Assembly: GCA_030605765.1 (NCBI GenBank) | Contig: JAUWHP010000008.1 | Span: 1 to 32,829, forward strand | DNA from: Dehalococcoidia bacterium | Lineage (GTDB): Bacteria > Chloroflexota > Dehalococcoidia > GIF9 > AB-539-J10 | DNA: 32,829 bases | Direction of reading: 5' to 3' | In this document: positions 28,791 through 32,829 of the stretch, in pieces | Layout: each line of letters starts with the position of its first letter | Numbering within the stretch: position 1 is the first letter of the stretch | Notes under the pieces: model-generated | Databases searched by the model: none | Told to the model about the DNA's origin: nothing | Seen by the model: only the letters and a program-made list of their open reading frames with translations | Translations under genes and position numbers: made by a program

Positions 28791-30461
28791 CTATCCGTTA
28801 GTAAACACGGCTCCTTTGCTGGCTGAAGTCACTTTATCAGCATAACGTCTAAGATAGCCAGTTTCAATCTTTGGTTTGAAAGGTGATAACAACTTTAATC
28901 TTTGCTGCATCTCCTCTTGGGTTAACTCTATCTCTAATTTGCGGTTGGGGATATCTATGTGAATCATATCGCCATCTTTTACGGCAGCTATAGGGCCCCT
29001 CTCTGCAGCCTCAGGCGAAACATGACCGATAGCAGCACCTCTTGTTGCCCCTGAGAAACGGCCATCGGTAATTAGAGCCACTTTATCATCCATACCCATG
29101 CCACTGAGAAGTGAAGTTGGCGTTAGCATTTCACGCATCCCTGGGCCCCCTTTAGGCCCTTCATAACGTATGACAATCACTTCTCCAGATTTAAATTCTC
29201 CTTTCATTATCGCTGCAGTAGCTCCCTCCTCGCTGTCAAAAATTCGCACTGGCCCCCGGTGAACCAGCATTTCTGAAGCCACTGCAGCGCTCTTCACCAC
29301 TCCACCTTGAGGCGCCAAATTACCAAATAATACACTAATGCCGCCAGTAGTGTTATAGGGATTGGATAGAGGGTGAATCACTTCTCTATTCTTAGTCTTG
29401 GCGTTTTTTATCATCTCACCCAGTAGCTTATTTGATACAGTTTTTGCTTCGAGATTTAACAATCCGGCTATCTCCCGCATTATTGCCGGGATGCCACCAG
29501 CTAAATCCAGGTCTTCAATGTGATAATCACCTGTTGGGCTCAATTTGCATATGTAAGGAATGTGATCGCTAATTTCATTCACCAATGACAAAGGAAAATC
29601 AATTCCTGCTTCATGAGCTATGGCCATAAGGTGTAGCACGGAATTGGTGCTACCGCCTAAAGCCATATCCACAGCAAACGCATTATAAATAGAATCTTTG
29701 GTAATGATATCTTTAGCGCGAACATTTTTGGTTAACATATCCATAATCTGCTGGCCAGCTTTATAGGCTAATTGGAGTCTGCGTGCTTGAATTGCTGGTA
29801 TCGTTCCATTACCAGGTAGAGCCATGCCTAAAGCCTCTGTCAGGCAATTCATGGTATTAGCCGTAAACATCCCGCTACAACTACCACAACCAGGGCAGGC
29901 AACTCTCTCCAGCTCTGCTAATTGGGCTTCAGACATACTTCCTCTAATAGTCTCCCCCACCGCCTGAAAAACTGAACCTATGTCAACCAATCTTAGTTGA
30001 TTGTCTTGATACAATCTCCCCGCCATCATAGGCCCACCGCTTATAAAGATACAGGGCAAATTAAGCCTTGCTGCCGCCATCAGCATACCGGGTACTATTT
30101 TGTCACAATTAGGAACAAAAACTAAGGCATCAAAGGCATGAGCCTCAGCTAAAATCTCAGCGGAATCAGCAATGAGTTCTCGGCTGGGCAAGCTATACTT
30201 CATTCCTGGGTGGTTCATGGCGATGCCATCACATACAGCTATAGTATTAACTTCGAAAGGTACTCCGCCACGGCTTCGAATTCCCTCTTTCACCGCCTGC
30301 GCAACAGACTGCAAATTGATATGACCAGGAACAATTTCACTGAAGCTATTAATCACTCCGATGAAAGGCTTATCCCAATCATCTGAGGAACAACCTACAG
30401 CATGCAGGAGAGACCTGTGAGGGGCTCGCTCAATGCCTTTCTTTATAACATCACTTTTCAC
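28791..30461 (-). CDS. ilvD: Dihydroxy-acid dehydratase (probable GTG start)
   Basis: [126 protein letters not shown] supports GTG at 30461 rather than ATG at 30488. Confidence 0.96.
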   Translation of the reverse strand: MKSDVIKKGIERAPHRSLLHAVGCSSDDWDKPFIGVINSFSEIVPGHINLQSVAQAVKEGIRSRGGVPFEVNTIAVCDGIAMNHPGMKYSLPSRELIADSAEILAEAHAFDALVFVPNCDKIVPGMLMAAARLNLPCIFISGGPMMAGRLYQDNQLRLVDIGSVFQAVGETIRGSMSEAQLAELERVACPGCGSCSGMFTANTMNCLTEALGMALPGNGTIPAIQARRLQLAYKAGQQIMDMLTKNVRAKDIITKDSIYNAFAVDMALGGSTNSVLHLMAIAHEAGIDFPLSLVNEISDHIPYICKLSPTGDYHIEDLDLAGGIPAIMREIAGLLNLEAKTVSNKLLGEMIKNAKTKNREVIHPLSNPYNTTGGISVLFGNLAPQGGVVKSAAVASEMLVHRGPVRIFDSEEGATAAIMKGEFKSGEVIVIRYEGPKGGPGMREMLTPTSLLSGMGMDDKVALITDGRFSGATRGAAIGHVSPEAAERGPIAAVKDGDMIHIDIPNRKLEIELTQEEMQQRLKLLSPFKPKIETGYLRRYADKVTSASKGAVFTNG

Positions 30462-30504
30462 TACTATCTCCCTTAATTTAAAAAACAAAATCTAACATAC
30501 ATTA

Positions 30505-30945
30505 TCAATGTATTTCCAGAGCTTTTATTTTGTCTAATCTCTGCATATGTCTGCCGCCTTCAAAACTTGTGTATAGGTAGGTTTTGACTATTTCCAAAGC
30601 TGAATTAACCTCAATATTCTCCCCTCTGAGGCACAAAATATTGGCATCGTTATGTCGCCGAGCTCGCTCAGCACTGAAAACATCGTGGCATAAAGCTGCT
30701 CTTATGCCTTTTATCTTATTGGCTGTTATGCTCATGCCTATGCCGGTGCTACATATTAGAATGCCCTGCTCAAATTCACCTGAGGCCACCGCTTCGCCTG
30801 CTTTTTGAGCAATATCAGGATAATCTACTGGGTCAGTATCATAGCAGCCAAAATCGCAATACCCATGACTTAGCGCCGACAGCAATTCTATGATTGCCTG
30901 TTTTATTCTAAGCCCACGATGGTCACAACCCAGAGCAATGCGCAT
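30505..30945 (-). CDS. rpiB: Ribose-5-phosphate isomerase B
   Basis: MRIALGCDHRGLRIKQAIIELL, YDTDPVDYPDIAQKAGEAVASGEFEQGILICSTGIGMSITANKIKGIRAALCHDVFSAERARRHNDANILCLRGENI; probable start at 30945. Confidence 0.94.
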   Translation of the reverse strand: MRIALGCDHRGLRIKQAIIELLSALSHGYCDFGCYDTDPVDYPDIAQKAGEAVASGEFEQGILICSTGIGMSITANKIKGIRAALCHDVFSAERARRHNDANILCLRGENIEVNSALEIVKTYLYTSFEGGRHMQRLDKIKALEIH

Positions 30946-31567
30946 AATTCTTTGCCTCACAATATTCCTCAAAGGCTCTCTCTATTTCATGTTGGGGTAT
31001 AACGCCGTGGCGCAAAATCACAGGCACATCCCCTGCGGCGTCTACTACAGTTGATCCATTACCGTTAAGACACTTGCCCCCATCAATGATAAAGTCGACT
31101 CTGTCCCCCAGCTGCTGCTTAACCTCGTCAGCAGTTAAGGCGCTTGCCTTTCCACTAATATTAGCGCTGGTCCCAATTATTGGTTTTCCCATGCCCCGAA
31201 CAAGAGCTAAAGGGATAGGATGGTCGGGGACACGCACTGCTATGGTAGGTTGGTCAGTGAAACAAGCAGGCAATGAAGCAGCCTTAGGTAGGACTAAAGT
31301 CAAGCCTCCAGGCCAAAAGTGCCTGGCCAGAAACAAGGTAAGCTGAGATACTGTTCCAGCTACCGCACTTATTTGAGACATTTCGCTAATAAGTAAAGGA
31401 AGAGGCAAATGCCTGGGCCGTTTTTTTGCTTCATAAATTCCTTCCACAGCCTCAGAGTTGGAAATATCAGCACCCAAACCGTAAACTGTGTCAGTAGGAA
31501 AAGCAACTATCCCACCAGCTTTGAGAATTTTAACCCCCTTCTCTACCTGCTCCTGTAAAGTAATCAC
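30923..31567 (-). CDS. L-threonylcarbamoyladenylate synthase (TsaC/Sua5/YwlC family), probable GTG start
   Basis: ILKAGGIVAFPTDTVYGLGADISNSEAVEGIYEAKKRPRHLPLPLLI, ARHFWPGGLTLVLPK, VRVPDHPIPLALVRGMGKPIIGTSANISG. The track start at 31645 adds 26 aa of non-homologous-looking N-terminus. Confidence 0.92.
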   Translation of the reverse strand: MITLQEQVEKGVKILKAGGIVAFPTDTVYGLGADISNSEAVEGIYEAKKRPRHLPLPLLISEMSQISAVAGTVSQLTLFLARHFWPGGLTLVLPKAASLPACFTDQPTIAVRVPDHPIPLALVRGMGKPIIGTSANISGKASALTADEVKQQLGDRVDFIIDGGKCLNGNGSTVVDAAGDVPVILRHGVIPQHEIERAFEEYCEAKNYAHCSGL

Positions 31568-31608
31568 TCTCGTTGCGCTAGTATAACATAATGTATTCGC
31601 GCGAGAGT
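31566..31608. promoter_or_regulatory. Palindrome overlapping a TATACT (-10-like) sequence at the tsaC/sua5 start
   Basis: ACTCTCG (31566-31572) and CGAGAGT (31602-31608), 7-bp perfect arms, enclosing minus-strand TATACT (31585-31580). Confidence 0.35.
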
Positions 31609-31690
31609 TTCCCAAGACACAATAATAGGGAAAATTGGCCACCAAGCCATGGCAAAAGACCTGGCGAGCAAGGAGTAAACTAGCTGTAGG

Positions 31691-32018
31691 CTATATTCCC
31701 TCTTCTGTTTGCATCGTTATTCTAAAGTGCCTTTTCTTCATCTCGGCGAAGAAATGTTTAGTATCAAGACATTCCTCTGGGCCCCATACTCCTGGCGGGA
31801 TTTCCTTTCTGCCTAGGCTTTGTGCTCCTGGTGTAATCTCCATGTAACTCCCTTTATTCCCTAATCCCCTTTGCAAAAGGTACAGTTGCAACCTCTGAAT
31901 GTTGTGAGCGTATGAAGTTCAATTCACCAAATGGCTCTGGAAGGACCAAAGTCTGCTCACCACTCTGCGGTGGCCTTTCTACCAGCTTCCCAGCTCCACC
32001 TAAAACAATTGTTTTCAT
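31691..32018 (-). pseudogene. Saccharopine dehydrogenase-like remnant, internally deleted and frameshifted
   Basis: Frame 1 (32018-31854): MKTIVLGGAGKLVERPPQSGEQTLVLPEPFGELNFIRSQHSEVATVPFAKGIRE*; frame 2 (to 31691): GAQSLGRKEIPPGVWGPEECLDTKHFFAEMKKRHFRITMQTEE, resembling the N-terminal, mid and C-terminal motifs of the family. Confidence 0.6.
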
Positions 32019-32131
32019 CTGATGCCTACTTTACTTCTATGTAATTCAATTCTCTCCTGAATTATATCCCGGCTTCTTTCTTCATGCCAAGAAAAAAGCC
32101 TCTTAAATTAAGAAACATACTCCTCACTGTA

Positions 32132-32160
32132 TTGACGGTGTTCACTCTCTTATGTTATAA
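32132..32160 (+). promoter_or_regulatory. Sigma70-type promoter upstream of the AOR gene
   Basis: TTGACG (32132-32137), 17-nt spacer, TTATAA (32155-32160). Confidence 0.55.
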
Positions 32161-32202
32161 AAATAACAGAAACAATATTTATCCATGAAAGGAGTCGTTT
32201 AA

Positions 32203-32829
32203 ATGAAAAAAACAACGGGAGGATACGCAGGAAACATACTAAGAGTTAATTTAACTAGCGGTAAAATAACGAAGGAAAGTGTGAATGAGAAAACAGCCCG
32301 CAAATTTCTGGGCTGCACTGGATACGCCACCAAGATACTATGGGACGAGCTGAAACCAGGAATAGACCCACTGAGCCCCGAAAACAAGCTTCTAATCACC
32401 GCGGGACCACTGGCAGGAACCAGATGTCCGGGCTCCGATAGCCTTTTTTCTTGTTTTAAATCTCCACTAACTAACTGCTGGGGTGAGTCGCGATGCGGTG
32501 GAGGCATGGGGACTGAATTGAAAAAAACTGGGTTTGATATAGTCATAATAGAAGGAGCTTCTCAGGAGCCTGCATATTTGTGGATTCACGACGGTGAAGC
32601 CGAAATTAAACCCGCGGGTCACTTGTGGGGCAGAAATGTACCAGAAGCACGGGATATGCTGAAAGGAGAGGTGAATGAACCAAAATCCAGAGTTGCCTGC
32701 ATAGGCCCGGCTGGCGAAAGGCTTATTCGTTTTGCTTCTGTGATGGTTGAAGATTCAAGAGCCTTGGGAAGATGCGGTGCAGGAGCAGTGATGGGCTCCA
32801 AAAAACTGAAAGCGGTAGTATTTCATGGA
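32203..32829 (+). CDS. Aldehyde:ferredoxin oxidoreductase family (tungsten/molybdopterin), N-terminal part, truncated by window end
   Basis: GGYAGNILRVNLTSGKITKESVNEKTARKFLGCTGYATKILWDELKPGIDPLSPENKLLITAGPLAGTRCPGSDSL...GGGMGTELKKTGFDIVIIEG...IGPAGE...ALGRCGAGAVMGSKKLKAVV; GGAG 8 nt before ATG. Absent from the ORF track because it runs off the window. Confidence 0.93.
   Translation, partial: MKKTTGGYAGNILRVNLTSGKITKESVNEKTARKFLGCTGYATKILWDELKPGIDPLSPENKLLITAGPLAGTRCPGSDSLFSCFKSPLTNCWGESRCGGGMGTELKKTGFDIVIIEGASQEPAYLWIHDGEAEIKPAGHLWGRNVPEARDMLKGEVNEPKSRVACIGPAGERLIRFASVMVEDSRALGRCGAGAVMGSKKLKAVVFHG

Noticed and set aside
30462-30504. T-box or leader-peptide attenuator before ilvD
   Set aside because: The gap to rpiB is too short for a T-box or BCAA leader peptide, and none was recognised.
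1-32829. CRISPR array, rRNA, transposase/IS element or prophage genes
   Set aside because: No regularly spaced repeats, rRNA segments, or recognisable transposase, integrase or phage proteins were seen.

Overview
The window is a compact bacterial housekeeping and biosynthetic region, probably Dehalococcoidia/Chloroflexi-like (lineage inferred from gene content only). In order it contains: the 3' end of a response regulator; a truncated epimerase remnant; rpsB-tsf-frr-cdsA-dxr-rseP-ispG (no pyrH or uppS between them); a DUF4389-like remnant; proS; a minus-strand block thrS-infC-rpmI-rplT-pheS-pheT; tRNA-Val(GAC); archease-rtcB-nitroreductase; a long minus-strand block tsaC/sua5-rpiB-ilvD-ilvB-ilvN-ilvC-leuA-mgtC-like-leuC-[DNA methyltransferase remnant]-leuD-leuB-cimA; a decayed saccharopine-dehydrogenase-like remnant; and the 5' end of an aldehyde:ferredoxin oxidoreductase gene. 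I did not find a clearly novel multi-gene system. The observations most worth checking are: infC has no canonical start codon and probably starts at AUA; repeat-like sequence appears to sit in frame inside pheT and possibly leuC; a decayed methyltransferase lies between leuC and leuD; an unlisted ~39-aa hydrophobic ORF lies between the nitroreductase gene and cimA; and pyrH and uppS are missing from an otherwise conserved cluster. All product calls come from reading the translations. No database search was run.
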